Assembly: GCA_963798455.1 (NCBI GenBank) | Contig: CAWCTD010000003.1 | Span: 1,736,001 to 1,800,000 of the forward strand | Direction of reading: 5' to 3' | Length of the DNA stretch: 64,000 nt | Source: CAWCTD01 sp963798455 | GTDB lineage: Bacteria > Acidobacteriota > Terriglobia > Bryobacterales > Bryobacteraceae | Shown here: positions 55,503-63,895 of the stretch, one piece after another | How the letters are laid out: the number at the start of each line of letters is the position of its first letter | Numbering within the stretch: the first letter of the stretch is position 1 | Notes under the pieces: model-generated | What the model was told of the DNA's origin: nothing | The model's input: only the letters and a program-made list of their open reading frames with translations | Database searches by the model: none | Program-made: the position numbers and the translations under genes

Positions 55503-58475
55503 TCATATCACAGAACGCAGCGCCACAGCGTTCAGCGACACGCCCTTGCGGTTGTCGAACGGTTCCGCCATTGCCATGACGGCCACAACCGGCCGCGTCG
55601 TGAGGTCGCCAAAGCGCCGGTACGCATCCGCGAACAGGGACACTTCCAGGAAGCCGGTGTGGTCGGCCAGCGTCAGGAACTTCATCGCGCCGCGATCCGT
55701 GGGATGGATTCGCTCGGCCACGATCAGGCCGCACACCTCCACCTGCCGGTCCATGTAGCGGTGCACTTCGGCGGCCGGCACGTACCGCGACCAGCCCATG
55801 TTCGGGGCGAAGTAGTCCAACGGGTGGCAACTCACCGGAAAGCCGAGCAGTTCGTGCTCCCAGCGCGGCTGGCTCGTGGCCTGTAGCTCGTGGCCCGTGG
55901 GGAGTGGCGTCTCTGGTTCCACGAGCAACGAGCTACGAGCCACGGGCCCTTTCACCTCCAGCCGGCACAATCGCCAGAACAAGCGTCCTCTCGGCTCGCC
56001 CAGCGAATCGAGGGCGCCCACCTTCAGCAGCGCCAGCCATTCGGCGTGCGAGGGACGCGCCTGCCGATAGAACTCGCCCGCATCCCCAAACGGCCGTGAG
56101 GCGTACAAGCGCTTCAGCGTTTCCTGCGTCATCCCCTTGACCTGGTCCAGCGGCAGCCGGATGGTGTCGCCGTGGACCAGAAACCGGGGCTCGGAAAGGT
56201 TCACGTCCGGCGCCAGGAACCGTGCCCCCGACCGCAACGCCTCCAGCACATAGAAGATCGGCGCATAGAAGCCGCGGCGGTTGGAGAGCACCGCCGCCAG
56301 AAACTCGATCGGGTACTGCGCCTTCAGGTAAGCCCCCTGGAACGCTTCCACCGCATAGGCCGCCGAGTGCGCCTTGTTGAACATGTAGCCGGCGAAGTCT
56401 TCCAGCAGCGCCCACACCGCCTCGGTCTCTTCCGGCGCGCGTCCCGAGCGCGACGCACAGGCGCGGAACTCCTCGCCCAACTCGGCGATCTTGTGCCGGT
56501 CTCTGTTCTTCACCAGCGCGCGCCGCAGCATGTCGGCGCGTCCCCAGGGCATTCCGGCAAATCCGTTGGCGACCAGCAGGATGTGCTCCTCATAGGCCAT
56601 CAACCCGTAGGTGTCGGCCAGCAGCGGCTCGAGCGAAGGATGCACGTAGGTCACGGGTTCCAGTCCCTGGTGGCGGCGCGCGAAGGCCCGCTTCTTGCCC
56701 TCGTTGGCCGCCCCGGGCCGGATGATCGATTCCACGGCGGTAAGACAATCCAGATCGCGGCAGTTGGTCATCTGCAGCAGATTGGTCATGGCCGGCGATT
56801 CGATGTGGAACACGCCGCGCGCGTTGCCCGTGGCGATGGTCTCCCAGGTGGCCGCATCCTGGTAGTCGATGGCGTGCGGATGCATCTCGCGTCCCCTGTT
56901 CTCGCGGATGTTGGCGCGCGCGTCCCGCAGCACGCTCAGGCCCGCCTGACCCAGCAGGTCCATCTTGAGGAGCCCCAGTTCCTCCACGTCATCCATCGCA
57001 TACTGCGTCGTCAGGTAGCCTTTGGCGCTCTGGAACAGAGGCATGCGGTCCCTGACCGGCGCCCCGCTGATTACCAGCCCGCAGGGGTGCATCATGGCGT
57101 GCCGCGGGATGCCCTCAAAACGGGAGGCCATCTTGAGGATGGTGCGATAGGGTTCCTCGCGCCAGGGCAGGTGGCGGCATTCCGGGGTGGCCTGAACCAC
57201 GGCTTCGGCATCGCCCATGAAATAAGGCAAGTGCCCGGTGAAGCGCCGCACCTCGCGCTCCGGAATGCCGTAGACCTTGGCGATATCGGCCACGGCCGCG
57301 CGCCCCTGAAAGGTGTTGAACGCTCCGATCATGGCCACGTGCTCGGCGCCGTAGCGGTCGAAAACGTACTGGATCACGTCGTCGCGGCGGTCCCAGGGCA
57401 GGTCGAGATCGATGTCGGCCAGCTTGGCGAACTGCATGCGCTCGCGATTCAGGAAGCGCTCGAACGACAGGCCGAAGCGGAAGGGGCAGACGTTGCTGAT
57501 CCCGAGCGCGTAACACACCAGGCTGCCGGCCGCGCTGCCTCGCGCCAGCGTTTCGATGCCCTGCTGGTTGGCCCAGCGCACGATGTCGGCGAAGATCAGG
57601 AAATACTCGGCGTAGCCGACCTCTTCGATGATGTTGAGTTCCCGCTCCAGGCGTGCGTACACCTCGGGTTTCGGGCGGGGAGCGTAGCGCCGCTCGACGC
57701 CCGCGAGTGCCATGCTCCGCAGCACGCCCGCCGGCGTCTCGCCCGCCGGGACGGCGAACGGCGGGAACAGGATGTCGCCCAGCTCGAAATCGAACCGGCA
57801 GCGCTCGGCGATCCGGCGTGTGTTCTCGATCGCTTGCGGCAGGTCGCGGAAGCACCGTGCCATCTCTTCCGGTGAGTGCAGGTGATAATTCCCTGCCCCG
57901 TGCTTTTCCGGGTGCGCCTGGCTGAGCATGGTGAGCGTGCGCATGGAAGCCAGGATGTCGTAGAACAGACGGTCATCCGGCGCGCGGTAGTGCGCGTGGA
58001 CGGTGGCAACCAGAGGAATGCGCAGCCGCCGCCCCAGTGCGGCCAGCCCACGGTCGCCGGGCGAGATCTCCAGCGCGAAATTCCTCCCGAAGATCTCGCG
58101 ATACTCCAGGCTCGCCGTCCCACACAGGCAAATGAGGCCGGCGCGGTGCAGGTGCAAGTCCTCGAGCGTCACGCCGTCCGGGTGTTCGATGCGCGTGGAG
58201 AGCAGCCGGCACAGGTTGCGGTAGCCCCCGGCGTTTTCGACCAGCAGCACCAGCGAGCCGCCGCCCGCCAGCGTCACCTCGCTGCCGATGACGGGGTGAA
58301 CGCCCGCCGCCCGGGCCTTCTTATAAAACTCGACCGCCCCGGCCAGGCTGTCGCGGTCCACCAGCCCCACGGCGGGCATCCTGTACTGGACCGCCGCCTC
58401 GACGATATCCTCCACCGCCATGGCGCTATCCAGCACCGAGTACCAGCTATGGTTATGAAGGGCGACGTAGGCCAC
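55503..58475 (-). CDS. dnaE2: Error-prone DNA polymerase III alpha-like protein DnaE2/ImuC
   Basis: A 990-residue C-family polymerase. The N-terminal PHP domain begins VALHNHSWYS, but its later motif reads VDRDSL rather than TDHDxL, so a metal ligand is lost. The polymerase core has catalytic Asp in ADIDLDLPWDRRDDVI and LLKMDLLGQ, and an RGSAAGSLVCYALGI finger. The C-terminal OB fold is present (VEVCGLIVAERIHPTD), with no tau-binding extension, fitting DnaE2/ImuC of the SOS mutasome. GTG 58475 directly abuts a 20-bp palindromic element with no SD. The ImuB-like partner is 3.3 kb away. Confidence 0.88.
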   Translation of the reverse strand: MAYVALHNHSWYSVLDSAMAVEDIVEAAVQYRMPAVGLVDRDSLAGAVEFYKKARAAGVHPVIGSEVTLAGGGSLVLLVENAGGYRNLCRLLSTRIEHPDGVTLEDLHLHRAGLICLCGTASLEYREIFGRNFALEISPGDRGLAALGRRLRIPLVATVHAHYRAPDDRLFYDILASMRTLTMLSQAHPEKHGAGNYHLHSPEEMARCFRDLPQAIENTRRIAERCRFDFELGDILFPPFAVPAGETPAGVLRSMALAGVERRYAPRPKPEVYARLERELNIIEEVGYAEYFLIFADIVRWANQQGIETLARGSAAGSLVCYALGISNVCPFRFGLSFERFLNRERMQFAKLADIDLDLPWDRRDDVIQYVFDRYGAEHVAMIGAFNTFQGRAAVADIAKVYGIPEREVRRFTGHLPYFMGDAEAVVQATPECRHLPWREEPYRTILKMASRFEGIPRHAMMHPCGLVISGAPVRDRMPLFQSAKGYLTTQYAMDDVEELGLLKMDLLGQAGLSVLRDARANIRENRGREMHPHAIDYQDAATWETIATGNARGVFHIESPAMTNLLQMTNCRDLDCLTAVESIIRPGAANEGKKRAFARRHQGLEPVTYVHPSLEPLLADTYGLMAYEEHILLVANGFAGMPWGRADMLRRALVKNRDRHKIAELGEEFRACASRSGRAPEETEAVWALLEDFAGYMFNKAHSAAYAVEAFQGAYLKAQYPIEFLAAVLSNRRGFYAPIFYVLEALRSGARFLAPDVNLSEPRFLVHGDTIRLPLDQVKGMTQETLKRLYASRPFGDAGEFYRQARPSHAEWLALLKVGALDSLGEPRGRLFWRLCRLEVKGPVARSSLLVEPETPLPTGHELQATSQPRWEHELLGFPVSCHPLDYFAPNMGWSRYVPAAEVHRYMDRQVEVCGLIVAERIHPTDRGAMKFLTLADHTGFLEVSLFADAYRRFGDLTTRPVVAVMAMAEPFDNRKGVSLNAVALRSVI

Positions 58476-58495
58476 TACTGTACATATTTACACTA
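58476..58495. promoter_or_regulatory. Palindromic operator-like element at the dnaE2 start
   Basis: Read toward dnaE2 it is TAGTGTAAATATGTACAGTA, ending exactly at the GTG. It matches 16 of 20 positions of the element at the imuB-like gene and has the same dyad layout (TAGTGTA...TACAGTA). Confidence 0.6.
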
Positions 58496-58524
58496 TGCAG
58501 TGCGATAGCGCAACGACGTCGCCT

Positions 58525-58650
58525 TCACCCGCGCGACTCGACGTAGGCCCTCAGCACCGCGTTCATGCGCGTCTGGTAGCCTCGGCCCTGGCGGGCCTCG
58601 AGCCGCGAGCGCTCCGCTCGACGTCCGGATCAATGAAAAGGGTGAGGCAA
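58525..58650 (-). pseudogene. BrnA-like antitoxin remnant
   Basis: On the minus strand FVCLTLFIDPDVERSA is followed after a frameshift by GRGYQTRMNAVLRAYVESRG and a stop. The GxGYQTRxNAxLRxYV pattern is the conserved C-terminal part of BrnA-type ribbon-helix-helix antitoxins. No start codon joins the parts and no BrnT toxin is nearby. Confidence 0.5.
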
Positions 58651-58759
58651 ACGAACCGCCCCGACAGAGGTGGTTGGATGTAGAATCGACGGAGGCCCTG
58701 AGGCTATAGCGAAAATCGTGGGCCAAACGGAAATTCCGGCTGAAAGGAAAGAGCGCTGT

Positions 58760-60154
58760 ATGAGCTACCCATGGAAGAGATGTCTTGGCCGTCGAGAGGC
58801 GCTGCGATGGGCTGCGGCGGCTGCGTTAGGCCCAATATTCAACCTGACTGAACGGTCCGCGGCGAGTCAGGCTAGCGGAGGTCAGAGGGTCACATATGGC
58901 TCGATCAACAAGTACTCCGCTCCCAGCAACTTAAGGATCACGGACTTGAGGACGGTCACAGTAGCGTCAAATTTCGATTACCCGATCATCCGCATGGACA
59001 CCAACCAGGGAGTGTACGGCCTGGGTGAGGTTCGCGACGGGGGCCTGAAGGGATCGGCTTTGGTTCTTAAGCCTCTGTTGGTGGGGCGAAATCCGCTGGA
59101 CATCACGGGCATCCTTCAGTCCTGCCGGCCGTATGCGGGTCATGGGCGCCTGGGTGGCGGCTACAGCGCCATCGACATTTGCCTGCACGACATTTCTGGC
59201 AAGGTGTTCGGCGTGCCGGTGTGGCGTCTGCTGGGCGATAAGAAGCGCGATCGAGTGCGGGTGTATTGCGATACCACCGGCACGTCCGATCCCAAAGTAT
59301 ATGGGCAACGGATGTTGAAGCGGAAACAGGCGGGATTCACCTTTTTCAAGATGGATGTCACGACCACCTGGGTCGCGGACAAGCCCGGCGCCCTCGATCA
59401 GAACCGAATCATGACCGACAAGGGCCTGGCCTATGCCGGTGAGCTGATCTCAGCGGTCAAGGATGCCATTGGCTGGGACGCGCCGCTGGCAATGGACGGC
59501 ACCGGCCCAGGCAATGTCAAGGATGGAATCCGCTATGCCAGGTCATTTGAGAGATTCAACATGGCCTGGCTGGAGGACATGTTCAGTTGGCGGAACTGGC
59601 AGGCATTCAAGGAAGTCAGGGCGGCCACGACTACCAGGTTGAACACAGGCGAAGATGCCTTTGGGTTGGAGGAGGGCTTCCAGCCTCTGATCGACAACAA
59701 AGCGGTGGACGTTATTCACCCGGACCCGGGGACCTCCGGCGCTTGTCGAGAGACGAAACGGATCGCGGACTATGCCCAGAAGCAGGGCATCATGGTTGCC
59801 CTTCACATGGCCGGATCTCCGCTCGGATCTATCGCGAGTGCACATGTCGCGGCGACACTGGAGAACTTCCTTGCGCAGGAATGCCATGCCCTGGACTTTT
59901 TTGAGTGGTGGCAGCAACTGCTGACCAAGCCCATCATCGACAAAGGTTACATTACAGTCCCGGACACCCCGGGATTGGGAGTGGAGCTCAATGAAGCGGT
60001 AGTCAAGGAACACCTGCGTTACCCCGGCTACTTCGAGCCCACGCCGATGTACGATGAGCCGATCCTGGCCAGGCCGCCCGGTGTCCCGCGAGGCCCATGG
60101 CCGCACTACAACGTCGACGGCAAGTGGGTGAACGAAGCAACATCCGATTATTAA
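58760..60154 (+). CDS. Exported enolase-superfamily (mandelate racemase-like) protein E
   Basis: ATG 58760 (MSYPWKRCLGRREALRWAAA) carries a twin-Arg (GRRE) signal. The MR barrel has K-M-D (FFKMDVTT), ligands in AMDGTGPGN (the strand has D-G-T in place of the D-H-F of A, C and F), AWLEDMFS and NTGEDAFG, and late IHPDPGTSG and ALHMAGSPLG. The altered D-G-T strand changes the residue two positions after the metal ligand and may set substrate choice. It has an in-frame upstream extension that crosses the BrnA remnant and is not used. It is transcribed divergently from dnaE2. Confidence 0.84.
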   Translation: MSYPWKRCLGRREALRWAAAAALGPIFNLTERSAASQASGGQRVTYGSINKYSAPSNLRITDLRTVTVASNFDYPIIRMDTNQGVYGLGEVRDGGLKGSALVLKPLLVGRNPLDITGILQSCRPYAGHGRLGGGYSAIDICLHDISGKVFGVPVWRLLGDKKRDRVRVYCDTTGTSDPKVYGQRMLKRKQAGFTFFKMDVTTTWVADKPGALDQNRIMTDKGLAYAGELISAVKDAIGWDAPLAMDGTGPGNVKDGIRYARSFERFNMAWLEDMFSWRNWQAFKEVRAATTTRLNTGEDAFGLEEGFQPLIDNKAVDVIHPDPGTSGACRETKRIADYAQKQGIMVALHMAGSPLGSIASAHVAATLENFLAQECHALDFFEWWQQLLTKPIIDKGYITVPDTPGLGVELNEAVVKEHLRYPGYFEPTPMYDEPILARPPGVPRGPWPHYNVDGKWVNEATSDY

Positions 60155-60207
60155 CAGTCGCGGTCGGCGACTATTCCATCTGAGCTTCATGCCGCTGGCT
60201 TTGCCAG

Positions 60208-60246
60208 GCGGAGTCAGCTCAAAATAGCCCGGACACCGCGCAAGTG
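60208..60246 (-). pseudogene. Enolase-family C-terminal remnant
   Basis: On the minus strand the sequence encodes HLR, a small frame slip, then CPGYFELTP. This corresponds to the EHLRYPGYFEPTP segment found near the end of proteins A, C, E and F. It is a short relic of a further paralogue in opposite orientation, inferred from one motif only. The rest of the E-F gap (60155-60419) shows no recognisable gene. Confidence 0.4.
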
Positions 60247-60419
60247 GGCCGGCTGCGCAAAGGCCAGCCCGACCTGGCCGCCCTGTGCACGCTGGTGCGG
60301 AAGATGCAACGCTCCCGCAAAAGTGTGCTCCGCTCCAGCAGGGACATCTGGATGTACAATTGATAGCAGCCACGTAGCTTACAGGGAACCCTGGGAAAGT
60401 CCACATCAAGGAGAAGGTT

Positions 60420-61814
60420 ATGTCTGAAACGAAAACCGGTGTCAACCGGCGCAGTGTGCTCGGGACGGCGGCTGGCGCAGCCGGTCTTGGAGCAATGTTC
60501 AAGATGACCGAACAGCCCGCCAGTGCCCAGCCGCAACAGGCAGGGGGCGTCAACCGGAACTCCGCGCCCAGCCAATTGCGGATCACGGACATGCGGGCGA
60601 TACGCATCGCCACCAACTACGACTATCCGATCATTCGCATCGATACCAACCAAGGCGTCTACGGGCTCGGCGAAGTCCGTGATGCCGGCAACGAAGGAAT
60701 GGCGCTGATTCTGAAGCCCCACATCATGGGACGAAACCCGCTGGAAATCGAGCCGATCCTCGACAGCGTCCGCAACTTCACCAACCAGCGGCGGTTCGGG
60801 GGAGGCTACAGCGCCCTCGACATCGCGCTGCACGATATCGCCGGCAAGGTGTACGGCGTCCCGGTCTGGCGGCTGATCGGCTCGCAGTATCGCAACCGCG
60901 TTCGCTGTTACTGCGACACCACGGAAAGCGACGATCCCAAGATCTACGCGGAGCGGATGATAAACCGCAAGAAGATGGGGTTCACCTTTTTCAAAATGGA
61001 CATCGTGCCGGCGATGATCCGCCGCAGGCCCGGCGGGCTCAATACCCGCGGCGTAGCCACCGCCAAAGGGCTCGAGATGTACGGCGAGCATATCCAGGCG
61101 GTACGCGACGCGATCGGCTGGGACCAGCCCCTGGCCGCGGACCACTTTGGCCCCCTGAATATGAAAGACGCCATCCGCCACGCCCGCTTCTTCGAGAAGT
61201 ATGAACTTGCCTGGGCGGAGGATCTCCTCCAGGTGGGCGCCCTGGGTACCGGAGACGCTCCCAAGAACTGGCGCGCCTACAAGGAGATTAAGGAATCGAC
61301 GGTCACGCCGGTCAACACCGGCGAGAGTCTTTTCGGCCTCGAGGAGGGGTTCCGCCCCTTCATCGAGAACAACGCCCTCGATATAATCCATATCGATCCG
61401 CTGTCGTCGGGCGCCATCCGCGAAAGCAAGCGGATTTCCGACTACGCTTCCATGTACGGAATTCCCACTGCCATCCACTTTGCCGGCTCGCCGGTAGGCT
61501 GCATGGCGTCCGTACACATGATTTCCACCCTCAAGGATTTCGTGGCCATGGAAAACCACGCCGTCGATATCCCCTGGTGGGGCGACCTGGTGAACGGACC
61601 TCCCAAGCCCATTATCCAGAACGGCTACATCCAGGTTCCTGACACCCCCGGCATCGGCGTGGAACTGAACGAAGAAGCCTGCAAGGAGCACCTCCGGGTG
61701 CCCGGGTACTTCGAGCCCACGCCGCAGTACGACAAGTACATCGTTGACGAATACCGGACGGGCGGCCCCTATCCGCACCTTGATGAAAACGGCAAGCTCG
61801 TGAATACTCGTTAG
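60420..61814 (+). CDS. Exported enolase-superfamily (mandelate racemase-like) protein F
   Basis: ATG 60420 follows AAGGAGAAGG. A twin-Arg signal (MSETKTGVNRRSVLGTAAGA) precedes the MR domain. K-M-D (FFKMDIVP), ligands in AADHFGPLN, AWAEDLLQ and NTGESLFG, and late IIHIDPLSSG and AIHFAGSPVG are present, so the full acid-base set is kept. It is the closest relative of A and C in this window by motif. The stop overlaps the stop of the convergent imuB-like gene by 4 bp. Confidence 0.86.
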   Translation: MSETKTGVNRRSVLGTAAGAAGLGAMFKMTEQPASAQPQQAGGVNRNSAPSQLRITDMRAIRIATNYDYPIIRIDTNQGVYGLGEVRDAGNEGMALILKPHIMGRNPLEIEPILDSVRNFTNQRRFGGGYSALDIALHDIAGKVYGVPVWRLIGSQYRNRVRCYCDTTESDDPKIYAERMINRKKMGFTFFKMDIVPAMIRRRPGGLNTRGVATAKGLEMYGEHIQAVRDAIGWDQPLAADHFGPLNMKDAIRHARFFEKYELAWAEDLLQVGALGTGDAPKNWRAYKEIKESTVTPVNTGESLFGLEEGFRPFIENNALDIIHIDPLSSGAIRESKRISDYASMYGIPTAIHFAGSPVGCMASVHMISTLKDFVAMENHAVDIPWWGDLVNGPPKPIIQNGYIQVPDTPGIGVELNEEACKEHLRVPGYFEPTPQYDKYIVDEYRTGGPYPHLDENGKLVNTR

Positions 61815-62980
61815 GCTGGCGCGGAGCGGCGCAGGGCATAGCCGCGGAGCACGGCGGAGGGGCCAAAGGCCCGCCGGAGCCTGTCGATCGTCATCTGTAG
61901 GGGCATGCCGTGAGCCTGCCCGCAGTCTGAAAACAACGCCATCTGCGGCGACGGCCGGTATACCCGCCCCGCGCGAAGCGTGACCGTGCGCAGCCGCACA
62001 CGGCGGCTCCAGGCCGAGCGCAGTAACTCGGCGAGGTGCGGGAAGAAGTCCGTCTCCAGAGCGGTGGGCTCCGGCAGGTTCAAGGAGCGCTCCGTTTCCT
62101 CCCGGTCCGTGTAACGCAACGCCAGCGTGAGGCGGCGCACCTCGATGCCCTCGGCGCGCACGCGGGCCATCAGGCGCTCAAGCATGGCCTTCAGCGTCTC
62201 CAGCACCAACGGCTCTTCCCAGACGTCCTCGGCGAACTCGACCGCCTCCTTCCGGTTTTGATCCTCGGCGGGCTTGGGCCGCACCGGCTCTTCATCCACG
62301 CCCTGCGCGCGGCGCTGCAACGAAAGAGCGCCGCGGCCGAGAACCAGTTGAAGATCATCCACGGGCGCGCGCGCCAGATCGCCCACCGTCACCAAGCCCG
62401 CCACTTCCAGCGTGGAGCGCAGCTCGCCGCCCACGCCGGGAAGCCAGTTCACCCCCAGCGGCGCCAGAAACCCGGCTTCCCTTCCCGGCGGCACCGCAAG
62501 CTGCGAACCCGGCTTGTGCAGCCGGGCCGCAATGCGCGCCACTGTTTTGTTGGTAGCGATACCGGCCGAAAGCGACACCCGCAACCAGTCCCGGGCCGTG
62601 TGCCGCAGCCGGGCCACGGTGGACTCGGGATCCCCATGCAAAAACCGGTGCGTCCCGGTCAGGTCCAGGTAGGCTGCCCCCACCGCCACCGGCTCCACCA
62701 GCGGCGTGGTTTCCTCACAGAGACCAATGAGTTGCGAGAAAAATCTCTCGTAAAGCTCGAAGTGACCCGGCAGCACCACCAGCGAGCCACATTGCCGGCG
62801 CGCCCTGCGCATGGGCAGGCCGGGACGTATGCCAAAGCGCCGCGCTTCGGGGCTGGCCGAAATCACCACGCCGCGCCGCGCTCCGCCCACCGCCACCGGC
62901 CGCCCGCGCAGGCGCCGGTCGGAAGCCTGCTCGATAGAGGCAAAGAAGCTGTCGCCGTCCCAATGGACCACTGATCGCAT
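61811..62980 (-). CDS. Y-family polymerase-like protein with degenerate active site (ImuB-like)
   Basis: A 389-residue protein with the Y-family layout. It starts MRSVVHWDGDSFFASIEQA (first metal Asp kept), but the SxDEAYLD motif reads AVGAAYLDLTG, so the two catalytic acids Asp-Glu are Gly-Ala. The helix-hairpin-helix (LPGVGGELRSTLEVAGL) and little-finger domain follow, and near the end QMALF is a perfect beta-clamp-binding motif. Loss of catalytic acids plus a clamp motif is the mark of ImuB, the non-catalytic adaptor that recruits DnaE2. It is shorter than typical ImuB. ATG 62980 lies 3 nt from a 20-bp palindrome and has no SD. Confidence 0.82.
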   Translation of the reverse strand: MRSVVHWDGDSFFASIEQASDRRLRGRPVAVGGARRGVVISASPEARRFGIRPGLPMRRARRQCGSLVVLPGHFELYERFFSQLIGLCEETTPLVEPVAVGAAYLDLTGTHRFLHGDPESTVARLRHTARDWLRVSLSAGIATNKTVARIAARLHKPGSQLAVPPGREAGFLAPLGVNWLPGVGGELRSTLEVAGLVTVGDLARAPVDDLQLVLGRGALSLQRRAQGVDEEPVRPKPAEDQNRKEAVEFAEDVWEEPLVLETLKAMLERLMARVRAEGIEVRRLTLALRYTDREETERSLNLPEPTALETDFFPHLAELLRSAWSRRVRLRTVTLRAGRVYRPSPQMALFSDCGQAHGMPLQMTIDRLRRAFGPSAVLRGYALRRSAPA

Positions 62981-62983
62981 TGA

Positions 62984-63003
62984 TAGTGTAAATTGTTACA
63001 CTA
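62984..63003. promoter_or_regulatory. Palindromic operator-like element at the imuB-like start
   Basis: TAGTGTAAATTGTTACACTA: arms TAGTGTAA and TTACACTA are perfect complements around a 4-nt spacer. It ends 3 nt before the start codon, where an SD would normally lie. Confidence 0.65.
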
Positions 63004-63068
63004 TCCAGGCGGAAAGGCAAGGGGCAGGCGCCGCCTGGCTGAGTTGGACCCGCTGACCTCCGGGCCGA

Positions 63069-63572
63069 TCAAAACGCCAGCTTGCCGGCCTGAAAGCTCC
63101 TGTCCAGGAATGCGGCGGCCAGGCAAATCTCCAGGTCCATCACCAGGTCCATCCCCTCGCGCTCCCGGGAGGACCAACGGATACAAGCCACCGCCGGGCG
63201 CTTGTCGGCACGCAAGAGGCCCTCGCTCGCCCGCTCCCCGGAGGATTCGCAGGTTTCCCGCACCATCGCCTGGGCGGCCTGCTGAACCGCTCGGTCCGCG
63301 TCCGGTCTGAGACCGCTCAGAATGACCTCTGTCGAGAGCATCTCGTCCTCGACCGAGAAGGTGGCAAGGGCACAGGAAAAATCCTCCGACTTCCAATGCA
63401 GATCGATGTGGCCGAAGCCCTTCAATGGGATGCGCGCCTGGAAGCTGTTTCCGTGGCGATCGAGCAGCCGGCCCGCGGCCTCTACAGCGGAGCGGGGCAC
63501 CCGAGATCTGTCCTGCTCCTGGGAATCCGCCTGGTGTCCCATGGCTGATATTGTGTAGTGGTGCAGAATCAT
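63069..63572 (-). CDS. Hypothetical protein
   Basis: A 167-residue protein starting at ATG 63572 (MILHHYTISAMGHQ); the open frame extends further upstream but is low-complexity there. Alternating beta-like stretches (FQARIPLKGFGHIDLHW, SCALATFSV) and an amphipathic helix (AVQQAAQAMVRETCESS) suggest a small alpha/beta fold. I recognise no family. It lies upstream of the imuB-like gene on the same strand, but the palindrome between them suggests separate transcription. Confidence 0.55.
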   Translation of the reverse strand: MILHHYTISAMGHQADSQEQDRSRVPRSAVEAAGRLLDRHGNSFQARIPLKGFGHIDLHWKSEDFSCALATFSVEDEMLSTEVILSGLRPDADRAVQQAAQAMVRETCESSGERASEGLLRADKRPAVACIRWSSREREGMDLVMDLEICLAAAFLDRSFQAGKLAF

Positions 63573-63895
63573 GGCCTCGCCGCCGGGGTGAAGTGGTTGC
63601 TCAAACCCATTGTAATGCCGGGATAGGAGATAGGGGGATTTGAAACCGCCCCCCCCCCGGCACCGCCCTCTGGGTATGCGGGAGCCTCCAACCCACGAGG
63701 CGCAACGGGGCCATAGGATTCTGCTGGAGTGGCCGATTTGGGCTCTCCCATGGGGTGCGTGCGGGGCTGAGAGATCGCGCGGTCGGCCTGCTCGGGGTGC
63801 CCCCACGTGGCACAGCTCACCGCTTGCTCTTCTGCCCGCGCCTCCGGGATCCCGCTCCCGTCGTGGCAGGCTCGTGCGGCCAAGTCAGCGAGCGA
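63573..63895. other. Intergenic region with a 10-C run
   Basis: No convincing gene on either strand. It contains a C10 homopolymer at 63649-63658 and a minus-strand segment resembling a tRNA T-arm, but no complete tRNA can be folded. Confidence 0.5.

Noticed and set aside
63649..63658. C10 run as a phase-variation switch
   Set aside because: It lies between genes with no clear promoter spacing role; no coding frame depends on it.
63600..63760. Possible tRNA on the minus strand (T-arm-like segment and TATCTCC acceptor-like end)
   Set aside because: No matching 5' acceptor arm or anticodon stem-loop with a proper 7-nt loop can be folded.
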